From positions 62,001 to 126,000 of the forward strand of contig JAVJWR010000036.1 of NCBI GenBank assembly GCA_040221975.1: a stretch of DNA of 64,000 nucleotides, written 5' to 3'. Shown piece by piece: positions 35,474 through 45,018 of this stretch. The stretch comes from Haliea sp040221975 (GTDB lineage: Bacteria > Pseudomonadota > Gammaproteobacteria > Pseudomonadales > Halieaceae). Below the pieces are notes generated by a model, which was given only the letters and a program-made list of their open reading frames with translations, did no database searches and was not told the DNA's origin. The translations under genes were made by a program, and so were the position numbers. The stretch's first letter is position 1. Every line of letters starts with the position of its first letter.

Positions 35474-37234
35474 TCAACGGTCGTTGCTTAACCACAGGGT
35501 CTGGTAGGGCTGTAACAGCAACTGCAGATCACGGCTGGGGTAGCGTTCACCGCTGATCAGGTCGCCCCAGCCATGATCATCGATCAGGTTGAGGTCCAGC
35601 AGGTTCAGCGGCTGCGGTTGATCGCTGATATTGCTGATACAGAAAATACTTTGCCGACGGTCCATGCTCTGGCGCCAGAACCCAAACAGCGACGCTCCCA
35701 GCTGCAGGGTGAACTGGGTGGCATTGGGGTGAAAGGCCGGTTGTGCCGCACGCAGGCGCAGCAGACTCTGCAGCCGCGTCATTACCCGATAGTGATCGCT
35801 GGCAGGATCGGCCAGCTCTGCCTCCAGTGCCGCCAGTGACCACTGGTGGCGATTAATGGCGCGACTGTGGCCACTGTGCTCTACCCGCTGGTAATCATTG
35901 CGCGTGCCCAGCAGGCTGTGGATGTACAACCCGGGAATACCCTCGAGAGCGAACATGATGGCATGGGCACAGACAAAGCGCTCCAGACCCCAGCTATCGG
36001 CGCCGCGCACAGTGCCCTGCAGCGCATCGTAGAGGGCAATATTGACCTCATAGGGACGCCGTTCATCGCCCTCAAGGGCGCGCCAGGACACCCGCCCGCC
36101 CAGAGCTTCCAACGCGGTGATCAGCGTCGACAGCTCCTCGTCGCTGAGCAGTCCTTCCGCCGGTCGCAACCCGATACCGTCGTGAGAGGCAATAAAGTTG
36201 AAGTAGGTGGTGCCATTCTGGGCCGGCGGCATGCTCATCAGCCACTGCCGCAGGTAGGTGCAGTCGCCGGTGAGCAGGGTATTGAGCAACAGCGGCGGCA
36301 GCGAGAAATTGTAGACGCAGTGGGCCTCGTTGGCGTTGCCGAAATAGGACAGGTTTTCGCGATTGGGGATGTTGGTCTCGGTGATCAGGATGGCATCCGC
36401 GCGCGCATGCTCCAGCAGGGTTCGCAGCAGGCGCACCACCTCGTGGGTCTGCTCCAGGTTCAGGCAACTGGTGCCAGGAATCTTCCACAGGAACGCAATG
36501 GCATCGAGGCGCAGGATACGCACCCCCCGATCCAGATACAGGCGCAGGATGGCGACAAACTGCCGCAGCACCTCCGGATTGCGGAAATCGAGATCCACCT
36601 GGTCGTGGCTGAAGGTACACCACACATGCCGGGTGCCCCGCGCCGTTTCCACCTCCCGCAACAGGGGCGAGGTGCGCGGGCGCACCACCGCTGACAGGTC
36701 GGTGTCAGGGGGCACCGTGAAAAAGTAGTCGCGGCCGGGATCTTCATCGCGGAGAAAGTTCTCGAACCAGGGGCTGCGACTGGAACAATGGTTGATGACC
36801 AGGTCCGCCATCAGGTCGAAATCATCGGCAATGGCGCCGATGTCCTCCCAGCTCCCCAGGGCCTCGTTGACGCTGGAGTAGTCCAGCACGGCGAAGCCAT
36901 CGTCCGAGGTCCAGGGATAGAACGGCAGAATATGCACACCGCTGAGCACACCCCGCGCATGCTCCTCCAGAAACCGCTTCAGCGTGTGCAGCGGCTTCTC
37001 CCCGGGCGCGTGCAGACTGTCGCCGTAGGTGATCAGCAGGGCATCGCGCTCGCTCCAGTGATTGCTGTGGGGCCGGGGCGGCTCGCCCACTTCCTCCAGG
37101 CCCATGGCCGCCAGCAGTTGCTCCACCAGCGCCGCATCCGGGCGCACCGCGGGCAAGCCTTCATAGATCACCTGCAAATGCTGCAACAGACGCTCCCGAA
37201 GTCGCTGCAGGGGGCTGTCGACCGCGCTATCCAC
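35474..37234 (-). CDS. GH13 glucosylglycerate phosphorylase (sucrose phosphorylase family)
   Basis: About 586 residues from a GTG at 37234 that overlaps the gpgS stop by eight bases; a longer in-frame reading extends into gpgS. It is a GH13 subfamily 18 enzyme. The TIM-barrel motifs are DLVINHCSS, nucleophile Asp in ILRLDAIAFLWK, acid/base Glu in ILITETNIPNR and ASHDGIG. Sucrose phosphorylases share these. The operon context (GpgS, GpgP, glycerate kinase) argues for glucosylglycerate + phosphate giving glucose 1-phosphate + glycerate. Sucrose or sucrose-6-phosphate as substrate cannot be ruled out by sequence alone. Confidence 0.85.
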   Translation of the reverse strand: MDSAVDSPLQRLRERLLQHLQVIYEGLPAVRPDAALVEQLLAAMGLEEVGEPPRPHSNHWSERDALLITYGDSLHAPGEKPLHTLKRFLEEHARGVLSGVHILPFYPWTSDDGFAVLDYSSVNEALGSWEDIGAIADDFDLMADLVINHCSSRSPWFENFLRDEDPGRDYFFTVPPDTDLSAVVRPRTSPLLREVETARGTRHVWCTFSHDQVDLDFRNPEVLRQFVAILRLYLDRGVRILRLDAIAFLWKIPGTSCLNLEQTHEVVRLLRTLLEHARADAILITETNIPNRENLSYFGNANEAHCVYNFSLPPLLLNTLLTGDCTYLRQWLMSMPPAQNGTTYFNFIASHDGIGLRPAEGLLSDEELSTLITALEALGGRVSWRALEGDERRPYEVNIALYDALQGTVRGADSWGLERFVCAHAIMFALEGIPGLYIHSLLGTRNDYQRVEHSGHSRAINRHQWSLAALEAELADPASDHYRVMTRLQSLLRLRAAQPAFHPNATQFTLQLGASLFGFWRQSMDRRQSIFCISNISDQPQPLNLLDLNLIDDHGWGDLISGERYPSRDLQLLLQPYQTLWLSNDR

Positions 37235-38459
37235 TGGCGCCACCGAACTCGGCCTGGTCCTGCTCAACGGCGTCCCGCAACCGCTCGAGAACATCCGGTA
37301 TGGCGCTGGTTACCCGGTTCCAGCTGGGAATGAATGGCCGCTCCATCGGGTACTCCAGGAACGCTTCCCCGGCCTTCATGATGTTTTCTGCAAACATCTC
37401 CACCGCCATTTCCTCATTGTGGATGTCCAGGGTAAGGCCGTTCATCACCGCGTCGTTGTGGTAGGTCTCCACGAAGTCCAGGGCGATCCGGTAGTAGGTG
37501 GCCTTGAGCGAGCGGAAGGTCTCGCTGTTGAAGGTCACCCCGCGGGTGGCCAGCTTGCGGAACAGGGCCTTGGCGATATCGATGGACATCTTCGACAGGC
37601 CGCTGCTGGCGTCATCCCGCGACATCTCCTGGTGCTTGTGATCGTAGACGTCGGCGATATCCACCTGGCACAGACGGTTGTTGGCGTAGTTGCGGTGCAC
37701 CTCCGACAGCACGCCGATTTCCAGCCCCCAGTCGCTGGGGATACGGATATCCGTCAGCACATCCCGGCGGAAGGAGAACTCCCCCGCCAGCGGATAGCGG
37801 AAGCTGTCCATGTAGTCCAGGTACTCCATGTCGCCGAGGATTTTCTTCAGGGCGCGCAGCAGTGGTGTCACCAGCAGACGGCTGACCCGGCCGTTGATCT
37901 TGCCGTCCGCCACCCGGGCGTAGTAACCCTTGCAGAATTCGTAATTGAATTGCGGGTTCGCCACCGGGTAGATCAACCGCGCCAGCAGGCCGCGGTCGTA
38001 GGTGAGAATATCGCAGTCGTGCAGGGCCACGGACTCGGCGCGCCCGGACGCCAGGGTGTAGCCCATGCAGTACCAGACGTTGCGGCCCTTGCCCAGTTCC
38101 CGCGGCGCCAGATCCCGGGCCTGCAGTTCGGCATCCAGTGCCCTGAGCCGGGGGCCGTCGTTCCACAGCACCCGATGACGCTGGGGCAGCTTGTCGAAGA
38201 ACGCCAGGGCATGCCGGTACTGCGCCTCGTCGGCCCGGTCCAGCCCGATCACGATCTCCGCCAGGTACGGCACCGCCCGCAACTGCTCGACAATACGCGG
38301 CAGAGCCTCGCCCTCCAGCTCGGAAAACAGGGAGGGCAGGATCAGGCCCAGCGGCCGGGTGCGGGAGAAGCGCAGCAGCTCCTGCTCCATCTCGTCAATC
38401 GAGCGGTGAGACAGGTTGTGCAGGGTGGTAATGATGCCGTTCTGGTAGAAATCGCCCAT
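37227..38459 (-). CDS. gpgS: Glucosyl-3-phosphoglycerate synthase
   Basis: A 410-residue GT81-type glycosyltransferase that joins an NDP-glucose to 3-phosphoglycerate. It starts MGDFYQNGIITTLHNL (ATG 38459, GGAGTG nine bases upstream), as bacterial GpgS does. LPSLFSELEG (UDP-binding region), GKGRNVWYCMGY and VALHDCDILTYDR (the metal-binding DxD-type site) are visible, followed by SFRYPLAGEFSFRRD and DWGLEIGVLSEV. It lies 5 bp downstream of gpgP and overlaps the phosphorylase gene. A mannosyl-3-phosphoglycerate synthase is possible but the GpgS-like N-terminus favours glucose. Confidence 0.9.
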   Translation of the reverse strand: MGDFYQNGIITTLHNLSHRSIDEMEQELLRFSRTRPLGLILPSLFSELEGEALPRIVEQLRAVPYLAEIVIGLDRADEAQYRHALAFFDKLPQRHRVLWNDGPRLRALDAELQARDLAPRELGKGRNVWYCMGYTLASGRAESVALHDCDILTYDRGLLARLIYPVANPQFNYEFCKGYYARVADGKINGRVSRLLVTPLLRALKKILGDMEYLDYMDSFRYPLAGEFSFRRDVLTDIRIPSDWGLEIGVLSEVHRNYANNRLCQVDIADVYDHKHQEMSRDDASSGLSKMSIDIAKALFRKLATRGVTFNSETFRSLKATYYRIALDFVETYHNDAVMNGLTLDIHNEEMAVEMFAENIMKAGEAFLEYPMERPFIPSWNRVTSAIPDVLERLRDAVEQDQAEFGGASG

Positions 38460-38464
38460 GGCGG

Positions 38465-39304
38465 TCACTCCTGTGATGTCGGGTCCAGGCGCTGCAACCA
38501 GTCCAGCACTCCCTCGGCCCACCCCGCCGGCCCGAAGGCCCGGCTGTAGCGGGCAGCCTCCTGCCGCTGCAGCGGCGGAAAACCGTGCACCGGCGAGCGG
38601 ATAACCAGGGCATGCCGGGCACTTTCCAGCATGGCGCTGTCGTTGGCGCTGTCGCCTATGGCCAGGTCATGCACATCCCGTGCCGGATTGTCCCGCTGGT
38701 AGCAATCGCGCAGCCAACGTAGCGCCAGCCCCTTGTCACAGTCCCCGGCAACACTGAGGAAGCGCCCACCCTGCAGCACCGTGGCGCCGCGACTGGCCAG
38801 TGCCGCCACAAAGGCTTCACGGCGCTCATCGCTGCCCCGCCACAGCACTGGTTCACTGTAGTCCCGTTGCAGGGCACGTGTTGCTGCCTCGCGATCCAGG
38901 CCGGTCGCCGCCATCACCCCGTCCAGGCCCATGGCCTCGAAATGGGTGAATTGCCCTGCAAACTCAGGCTGCAGCCCATCCAGCGCCGCCAGCCATCGCT
39001 GCCTGGGCGGCGCGAACTCGTGAACCCAGCCAGCGCCATCGGACCTGCAGTCGGGCGGCGGCTGCGCCAGGCTGGCGTCGGGGATAAACACCGCGGCGCC
39101 GTTTTCCACGATGAAAGGGTCGCGGTTGCCCAGCTGCGCGCGCAGTGGCTCGATCTCGGCGCGGGTCTTGCTGCTGCAAAGGATCAGCGGTATCCCGCGT
39201 TCGCGCAGAGCCGCAACGGCTGGCAGAGCGGGTTCAAAGCTGTAATCGTCGTGGTCCAGCAACGATCCGTCCAGGTCGCTGAACACCAGCAGCAGCGGCG
39301 TCAC
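38465..39304 (-). CDS. gpgP: Glucosyl/mannosyl-3-phosphoglycerate phosphatase (HAD superfamily)
   Basis: A 279-residue HAD-IIB phosphatase. Motif I is FSDLDGSLLDHDDY (nucleophilic Asp and acid/base Asp), motif II CSSKTRAEI, then FIVENGAAVFIP, and motif IV GDSANDSAMLESA. The SSKTRAEI and ENGAA elements are typical of mannosyl/glucosyl-3-phosphoglycerate phosphatases. It removes the phosphate from the GpgS product to release glucosylglycerate. Its start overlaps the glycerate kinase stop by four bases and gpgS follows 5 bp later. Confidence 0.9.
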   Translation of the reverse strand: MTPLLLVFSDLDGSLLDHDDYSFEPALPAVAALRERGIPLILCSSKTRAEIEPLRAQLGNRDPFIVENGAAVFIPDASLAQPPPDCRSDGAGWVHEFAPPRQRWLAALDGLQPEFAGQFTHFEAMGLDGVMAATGLDREAATRALQRDYSEPVLWRGSDERREAFVAALASRGATVLQGGRFLSVAGDCDKGLALRWLRDCYQRDNPARDVHDLAIGDSANDSAMLESARHALVIRSPVHGFPPLQRQEAARYSRAFGPAGWAEGVLDWLQRLDPTSQE

Positions 39305-40218
39305 GCCGGCACCCCGGGGCCGCGCCAGGCGCTGATCTGTCGCTCGCGATCCAGCTCCCAGACCACGTCCATCCGTGGCGGCAGGGTGGCCAGGCAGTGC
39401 CGCGTCAGGCGCTCGTAGTGCTGCACGAAGCGCGCCAGGGCCGGCTCGTCCATGACCCGGTTGCCGCCGGCCCGCCGCGGTCCAGCAGCCAGCTTGCGCT
39501 CCTGCTCGCTGCGCCAGCGCAGCACTTCATCGAAGGACGGCGCGCGCAGCATCAGCCACCGGTCCACCCGCTGATGCAGTCGGGCATAGGCCCCCGCCAG
39601 GCAGTCATTGGCGTAGCGGCGCCAGCGCCCGTCGCTGTCTTCCTCCCGCTCCAGCGCGTTGCAGGGAGTGGCGAGTGCCTCCGGTGCCTGCGGACGTGCT
39701 CCCAGGCACCAGCCTTCCAGCAGGATGATATCCAGCGGCGGCTGCACCCGCGGCCACTGTGCAGCGGGCAGGCGGTCGTCCCGGGCCTTGTCGAAACGGG
39801 GCGCCGCCACCGGCAGGGTGCCGGGAGCGGAACCCAGTGCGTCGAGGGTCTGCAGCAGCAGCGGGACATCGTGGGTGCCCGGCACGCCCCGGGTGAGCAA
39901 CAGGGGGTGCACCTGGGCTGCCAGCTGCTGCCGTTCAGTGCGGGTCAGGTAGACATCGTCGATCGACAGGGACAGGGCGCGCAGACCCGCTTCCTGCACC
40001 AGCCACTGGCACAGGTAGTCGCTGAGTGTGGTCTTGCCCGAACCCTGCGCACCATTAATGCCCACCAGTAGCGGACGGCTTGCACCGAAACAGTGCGCAG
40101 CCAGCTGGACGGCTACCGGGTCGAACCAGCGCCCGGCCTCGTCGAGATAGTCTGCCGGCAGCACCTGCTGCTGCAAAAATCGTGCGCGCCAGCCCGCAGC
40201 TGCGCGATCCTTCCCCAT
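39301..40218 (-). CDS. D-glycerate 3-kinase (plant/YggC-type)
   Basis: A 305-residue P-loop kinase starting at ATG 40218 with GAGGGGAG just upstream. Walker A is GINGAQGSGKTTLSDYL, followed by LSIDDVYLTR, TRGVPGTHD (substrate region), and ILLEGWCLGARP. This set is typical of the D-glycerate 3-kinase family related to phosphoribulokinase/uridine kinase. It is the first gene of the operon. It would recycle glycerate from glucosylglycerate phosphorolysis to 3-phosphoglycerate, the acceptor of GpgS. Confidence 0.87.
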   Translation of the reverse strand: MGKDRAAAGWRARFLQQQVLPADYLDEAGRWFDPVAVQLAAHCFGASRPLLVGINGAQGSGKTTLSDYLCQWLVQEAGLRALSLSIDDVYLTRTERQQLAAQVHPLLLTRGVPGTHDVPLLLQTLDALGSAPGTLPVAAPRFDKARDDRLPAAQWPRVQPPLDIILLEGWCLGARPQAPEALATPCNALEREEDSDGRWRRYANDCLAGAYARLHQRVDRWLMLRAPSFDEVLRWRSEQERKLAAGPRRAGGNRVMDEPALARFVQHYERLTRHCLATLPPRMDVVWELDRERQISAWRGPGVPA

Positions 40219-40371
40219 CACTCCCCTCTTCTGGTTACCTGCCTGTACATAGTGTACTGCAGGTGGCGTGCCAGCCTTCATCCGGTTCCGAGCAACGAGT
40301 GGGGAAAGCGTTCTGTTCGCGCTCAGGCAACCCCGCATGAAACCGGGAAACGAACCGCAGGCATCCGCCTC

Positions 40372-42099
40372 CTACAGCAGCAGGCGGCGGATATCCCCGA
40401 GCAGGGCCACCAGCTGGGTACAGAAGCGGCCGGCATCGCCGCCGTTGATCACCCGGTGGTCGTAGGACAGTGACAGGGGCAAGAGGGTGCGGGGCTGGAA
40501 GGCCTGACCGTCCCAGACCGGCTTCACGCTGGCCCGGGACACGCCAAGGATACCCACTTCCGGAGTGTTGACGATGGGCGAGAAGCCGTTGCCACCGATA
40601 CCGCCGAGGCTGGAAATGGTAAAACAGCCACCCTGCATCTCCGCCGGCTTGAGCTTGCGCTCGCGGGCTTTTTCCGCCATTTCCAGCACCTCCTCGGCAA
40701 GCTGCCAGAGGGTCTTCTGGTCCACGTCACGAATGACCGGCACCATCAGGCCTGCCGGGGTGTCCACTGCCATGCCGATGTGGATGTAGCGCTTGTAGAT
40801 CAGGTTTTCGCCATCCGCTGACAGGGAGGCGTTGAGCTTGGGGTTGTCGCGCAGGGCGATGGCACAGGCCTTGAGCAGGAACGGCATCGGGGTCAACTTG
40901 GTGCCACGCTGCTCTGCCTCGGCCTTGAGCCCCTTGCGGAAGTCCTCCAGTTCGGTGATGTCCGCATCGTCAAACTGGGTGACATGGGGCACGTTGAGCC
41001 AGCTGCGGTGCATGTTGGTGGCGGTGAGCTTGTCCAGCTTGGTGCGAGGCACTTCCTCAACGTCGCCAAAGGCACTGAAATCCACTTCCGGTACCGCGGG
41101 GATTCCAGAACCCGAGGTCACCGCGGCCGACTTGCCGCTCAACGCGCGCTGGACGAAACTCTGCACGTCCTCCTTCAGCACCCGCTCGCGGGGACCGCTG
41201 CCGGTTACCTTGCTGAGTTCCACCCCCAACTCCCGGGCCATCTTGCGCACGGCCGGGCCGGCGTAAACCAGCTGCTCGTCCGCCGCTACCCTGGGCTGAG
41301 TGGCTTCCGCCGGGGTTACCCGATCGGTAGCCGAACGCCTTGCAGGCTGCTCAGGCGCGGCCTTGCCTTCGCTCTCGCCCGGTGCAGCTGCCCCGGTGTC
41401 TGCAGACGTGTCAGAAGCTGCGTCAGCCTCACTGGCGCCGGCACCCCCGGCCGCAGCCTCCAGCACCACCAGCGGATCGCCCTGGCGCACCGCACTGCCT
41501 TCCTTGACCAGCCACTTCAGCACCTTGCCGGCGTGGGGGGAGGGCACCTCCATGGACGCCTTGTCCGATTCCAGCACCACCAGCGAGTCCCCTTCGGCGA
41601 CCTCATCGCCGACCTTGACGCTGAACTCGATCAGATCCACATCATCATCGGTGCCGATATCGGGCACAGTAACGGTAATCTCCTGGACCTCGCCACCCGT
41701 CGCATCCGCGGCGTCACTGGCATCCTTGCCTGCTGCGTCGGCACCTGATGCCTGTTTCTCGTTTTTGTCAGCGGCGTCGGGGGCGGGCTGCTTCGGCGGC
41801 TCTGCGGACTCCCCGGACTCCCCGGATTCCTTGGACTCCTCCGGTTGTTCGGCCTCCTCGTCCGCGGTCTCCACCACCAGAATGGGCTCACCCTCGGCCA
41901 GTTCATCGCCCACCTGCACCAGCACCTGCAGCACCTTGCCGGCCACATCCGACGGAATCTCCATTGATGCCTTGTCCGACTCCAGCACCAGCAAGCCCTG
42001 CTCCAGTTCGATCTCGTCACCGACCGCCACCAGCAATTCGATCACTTCCGCGCCTTCGGCGCCGCCGATGTCCGGTACCGTTACCTGTTTCTTAGCCAT
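40372..42099 (-). CDS. aceF: Pyruvate dehydrogenase E2, dihydrolipoamide acetyltransferase
   Basis: A 575-residue E2 with two lipoyl domains (about 4-78 and 127-203), each with the modified lysine in LESDKASMEIPS / LESDKASMEVPS. Acidic and Ala/Pro/Ser-rich linkers follow each. The peripheral subunit-binding domain is about 272-308 (AGPAVRKMARELGVELSKV) and the acetyltransferase domain about 340-575 ends with SLSYDHRVINGGDAGRF, including the catalytic His and Asp. Two lipoyl domains rather than three is a common variant. It lies 20 bp downstream of aceE; no lpd gene follows here. Confidence 0.97.
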   Translation of the reverse strand: MAKKQVTVPDIGGAEGAEVIELLVAVGDEIELEQGLLVLESDKASMEIPSDVAGKVLQVLVQVGDELAEGEPILVVETADEEAEQPEESKESGESGESAEPPKQPAPDAADKNEKQASGADAAGKDASDAADATGGEVQEITVTVPDIGTDDDVDLIEFSVKVGDEVAEGDSLVVLESDKASMEVPSPHAGKVLKWLVKEGSAVRQGDPLVVLEAAAGGAGASEADAASDTSADTGAAAPGESEGKAAPEQPARRSATDRVTPAEATQPRVAADEQLVYAGPAVRKMARELGVELSKVTGSGPRERVLKEDVQSFVQRALSGKSAAVTSGSGIPAVPEVDFSAFGDVEEVPRTKLDKLTATNMHRSWLNVPHVTQFDDADITELEDFRKGLKAEAEQRGTKLTPMPFLLKACAIALRDNPKLNASLSADGENLIYKRYIHIGMAVDTPAGLMVPVIRDVDQKTLWQLAEEVLEMAEKARERKLKPAEMQGGCFTISSLGGIGGNGFSPIVNTPEVGILGVSRASVKPVWDGQAFQPRTLLPLSLSYDHRVINGGDAGRFCTQLVALLGDIRRLLL

Positions 42100-42119
42100 G
42101 CGCTTCGTTTCCTGTGCCG

Positions 42120-44771
42120 TTATACCGTCAGCGGGTCGATCTTGTCGGCGGAAATTCCCAGTGCCTGCATCGCCTCCACGACGACTGCCGGTTTCACCGC
42201 ACCCTCATCGGCCAGCGCCCGCAGCGCCGCCAGCACCACGAACTCTCGACTCACTTCAAAGAAGCGGCGCAGCCGCTCGCGGGTATCGCTGCGGCCGTAG
42301 CCGTCGGTACCGAGCACCATGAACGGGCGCGGGATGAACTGGCGCAACTGCTCGGCATGGGCCTTCATGTAATCCGTGGCCACCACGACCGGGCCAGCGT
42401 GCCCCTCGAGCTGTGCTGTCAGCCAGGCGACCCGGGGCTCTTCCTCCGGGTGCAGCAGATTCCAGCGCACCACCGCCTTGCCCTCTCGCTGCAGCTCGTT
42501 GATGCTGGTCAGGCTCCAGATATCTGCGGCCACCCCGTAGTCCTGCTCCAGCAGCGCTGCCGCTGCCTCCACCTCGCGCAGAATCGTGCCCGCCCCCATC
42601 AGTTGCACCCGCGGCCCTTTCTTGCGGCTGGAGCGCTTGAGCGGGTACATGCCGCGCACGATCCCCTCTTCCACCCCCGGTGGCATTTCCGGCTGCTGGT
42701 AGTTTTCGTTCATGGTGGTGATGTAGTAGAACTTGTTTTCGCCTTCCCCGTACATGCGCCGCAGGCCGTCCTGGATGATCACCGCCAGCTCGTAGGCATA
42801 GGCCGGGTCATAGCTGACACAGTTGGGGATGGTGCTGGCCAGCAGGTGGCTGTGGCCATCCTGGTGCTGCAGGCCCTCGCCGTTCAGGGTGGTGCGACCC
42901 GCCGTGGCGCCGATCAGGAAACCGCGGGCCTGGCTGTCGCCGGCGGCCCAGGCCAAATCGCCGATGCGCTGGAAACCGAACATGGAATAGAAAATGTAAA
43001 ACGGCACCATGGAGTAACCACTGGTGCTGTAGGAGGTCGCCGCGGCAATCCAGGCCGAGAAGGCGCCGGCCTCATTGATCCCCTCCTCCAGGATCTGGCC
43101 CTTCTGGTCCTCCTTGTAGAACATGATCTGGCCCGCGTCCTGGGGTGTGTAGCGCTGCCCCACGGAGGAGTAGATTCCCAGCTGGCGGAACATGCCTTCC
43201 ATGCCAAAAGTGCGCGCCTCGTCCGGCACGATGGGGACCACGCGCTCGCCGATCTGCTTGTCCTTGACCAGGGTGGAGAGCAGACGCACGAAGGCCATGG
43301 TGGTGGAAATCTCGCGCTTGCCGCTGCCCTTGAGCTGGTTGTCGAAGGCCGCCAGGGACGGAACCTCCAGCAGCTCCATGTCCTTGCGACGGGCCGGAAT
43401 GAACCCGCCCAGTTCCTCCCGGCGCTGCATCATGTAGCGCATCTCCGGGCTATCCGGGGCCGGCCGGTAATAGGGAACGTCCTTCAGTTCGGTGTCCGAG
43501 ATGGGGATGGCAAAGCGGTCACGGAACGCCTTGAGGCTGTCCAGATCGAGTTTTTTCAGCGAGTGGGTCTCGTTGTTCGCCTCCCCCGCCTCGCCGGTAC
43601 CGTAGCCCTTCACCGTCATCGCCAGGATCACGGTAGGGCGTTCGTGCTGCGCCACTGCCTGCGCGTAGGCGGCGTACACTTTGTAGGGATCGTGGCCACC
43701 GCGGTTCAGGTACATGATGTCCTCGTCGGACAGATCGCTGACCAGCTCCAGCAGTTCCGGATACTTGCCGAAGAAATGCTCGCGGGTATAAGCGCCCCCA
43801 TTGTATTTGTAATTCTGCAGTTCCCCGTCACAGACTTCATCCATGCGCTGCTGCAGCAGGCCGGTGTCGTCTCGCTCCAGCAGCGGGTCCCACTTGCGAC
43901 CCCAGATAACCTTGAGCACATCCCAGCCGGCACCGCGGAATACGCCCTCCAGTTCCTGGATAATCTTGCCGTTGCCCCGCACCGGCCCGTCCAGCCGCTG
44001 CAGGTTGCAGTTGACCACAAAAATCAGGTTGCCAAGACGCTCGCGCCCGGCCATGGAGATTGCTCCCAGAGATTCAGGCTCGTCACACTCGCCGTCACCG
44101 AGGAAACACCAGACATTGCGGTCGCCGTGCTCGAGCAGGCCGCGGCTCTGCTGGTACTTCATGACATGTGCCTGGTAGATGGCCTGGATCGGACCCAGTC
44201 CCATGGACACGGTGGGGAACTGCCAGTAGTCGGACATCAGCCAGGGGTGCGGATAGGAGGAGAGGCCATTGCCGTCCACTTCGCGGCGGAAGTTGTCCAG
44301 CTGCTCTTCGCTCAGGCGCCCCTCCAGATAGGAGCGAGCATACATGCCTGGCGCACTGTGGCCCTGGTAGAACACCAGGTCGCCGGGGTGGTCGCCGTCC
44401 GCGCCACGAAAGAAATAGTTGAAGCCGACATCGTACAGGGTCGCGCTGGAGGAGAAACTGGAAATGTGGCCGCCCAGGGCCTCGTCATTGTCGTTGGCAC
44501 GCATGACCATGGCCAGGGCATTCCAGCGCACCAGGGAGCGAATCCGCCGTTCCATGAACAGGTCGCCGGGCATCATTTTCTGATCTTCCGGCGCGATGGT
44601 ATTGCGGAACGGTGTAGTGATGGCGGTAGGCAGCCGAACCCCCGTCTCCGTGGCGTGCTTGGCTAGCTCAAGCAGCAGCTCCGCGGCGCGCTCGGGGCCG
44701 CTGTACTTGCTGACGGCATCGAGCGCTTCCATCCACTCCCGGGTTTCAATCGGGTCCTTGTCTTCGGTCAT
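42120..44771 (-). CDS. aceE: Pyruvate dehydrogenase E1, homodimeric
   Basis: An 883-residue homodimeric E1, the usual length, which decarboxylates pyruvate on thiamine diphosphate and acetylates the lipoyl groups of AceF. The ThDP-binding motif is FLGDGECDEPESLGAI with NLIFVVNCNLQRLDGPVRG. Other family segments are GHISSFSSSATLYDVGFN, VIWGRKWDPLLERD and GRTTLNGEGLQHQDGHSHL. The start at 44771 is preceded by a ~245 bp region that also contains the terminator of the upstream gene. No PdhR-type regulator is adjacent. Confidence 0.97.
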   Translation of the reverse strand: MTEDKDPIETREWMEALDAVSKYSGPERAAELLLELAKHATETGVRLPTAITTPFRNTIAPEDQKMMPGDLFMERRIRSLVRWNALAMVMRANDNDEALGGHISSFSSSATLYDVGFNYFFRGADGDHPGDLVFYQGHSAPGMYARSYLEGRLSEEQLDNFRREVDGNGLSSYPHPWLMSDYWQFPTVSMGLGPIQAIYQAHVMKYQQSRGLLEHGDRNVWCFLGDGECDEPESLGAISMAGRERLGNLIFVVNCNLQRLDGPVRGNGKIIQELEGVFRGAGWDVLKVIWGRKWDPLLERDDTGLLQQRMDEVCDGELQNYKYNGGAYTREHFFGKYPELLELVSDLSDEDIMYLNRGGHDPYKVYAAYAQAVAQHERPTVILAMTVKGYGTGEAGEANNETHSLKKLDLDSLKAFRDRFAIPISDTELKDVPYYRPAPDSPEMRYMMQRREELGGFIPARRKDMELLEVPSLAAFDNQLKGSGKREISTTMAFVRLLSTLVKDKQIGERVVPIVPDEARTFGMEGMFRQLGIYSSVGQRYTPQDAGQIMFYKEDQKGQILEEGINEAGAFSAWIAAATSYSTSGYSMVPFYIFYSMFGFQRIGDLAWAAGDSQARGFLIGATAGRTTLNGEGLQHQDGHSHLLASTIPNCVSYDPAYAYELAVIIQDGLRRMYGEGENKFYYITTMNENYQQPEMPPGVEEGIVRGMYPLKRSSRKKGPRVQLMGAGTILREVEAAAALLEQDYGVAADIWSLTSINELQREGKAVVRWNLLHPEEEPRVAWLTAQLEGHAGPVVVATDYMKAHAEQLRQFIPRPFMVLGTDGYGRSDTRERLRRFFEVSREFVVLAALRALADEGAVKPAVVVEAMQALGISADKIDPLTV

Positions 44772-44932
44772 GCGGCTATCGCTCCTGACGAGAGGTTGAT
44801 GCTGAAAGAGGGCGAATCATGGTTCCAAAATGATACTCTATTGTGCTGCCCCCGCTGTCGACAGTGTAGACGCCACCCGGGTTTCTTGCCCGGGATTCGG
44901 CAGAGCCGGCGCTGTCGACCGCTGCAAGGTAC

Positions 44933-44999
44933 ACAAAAACAGGCCGCGTGACAAACTGATGGTTCCTTTATGGAACTGTCAGCTTGTCACGCGGCCTGT
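44933..44999 (-). terminator. Rho-independent terminator of the M16 protease gene
   Basis: On the minus strand CAGGCCGCGTGACAA pairs with TTGTCACGCGGCCTG, extended by CTGA/TCAG and an inner GTTCC/GGAAC, followed by TTTTT (44939-44935). The very long stem lies ~20 bp after the stop at 45019 and separates this gene from aceE. Confidence 0.93.
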
Positions 45000-45018
45000 C
45001 AAAGTCCGGGGTGTTCCC

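Noticed and set aside
35474..37234. Amylosucrase or alpha-amylase
   Set aside because: Domain size, short linker motifs and operon partners fit the GH13_18 phosphorylases.
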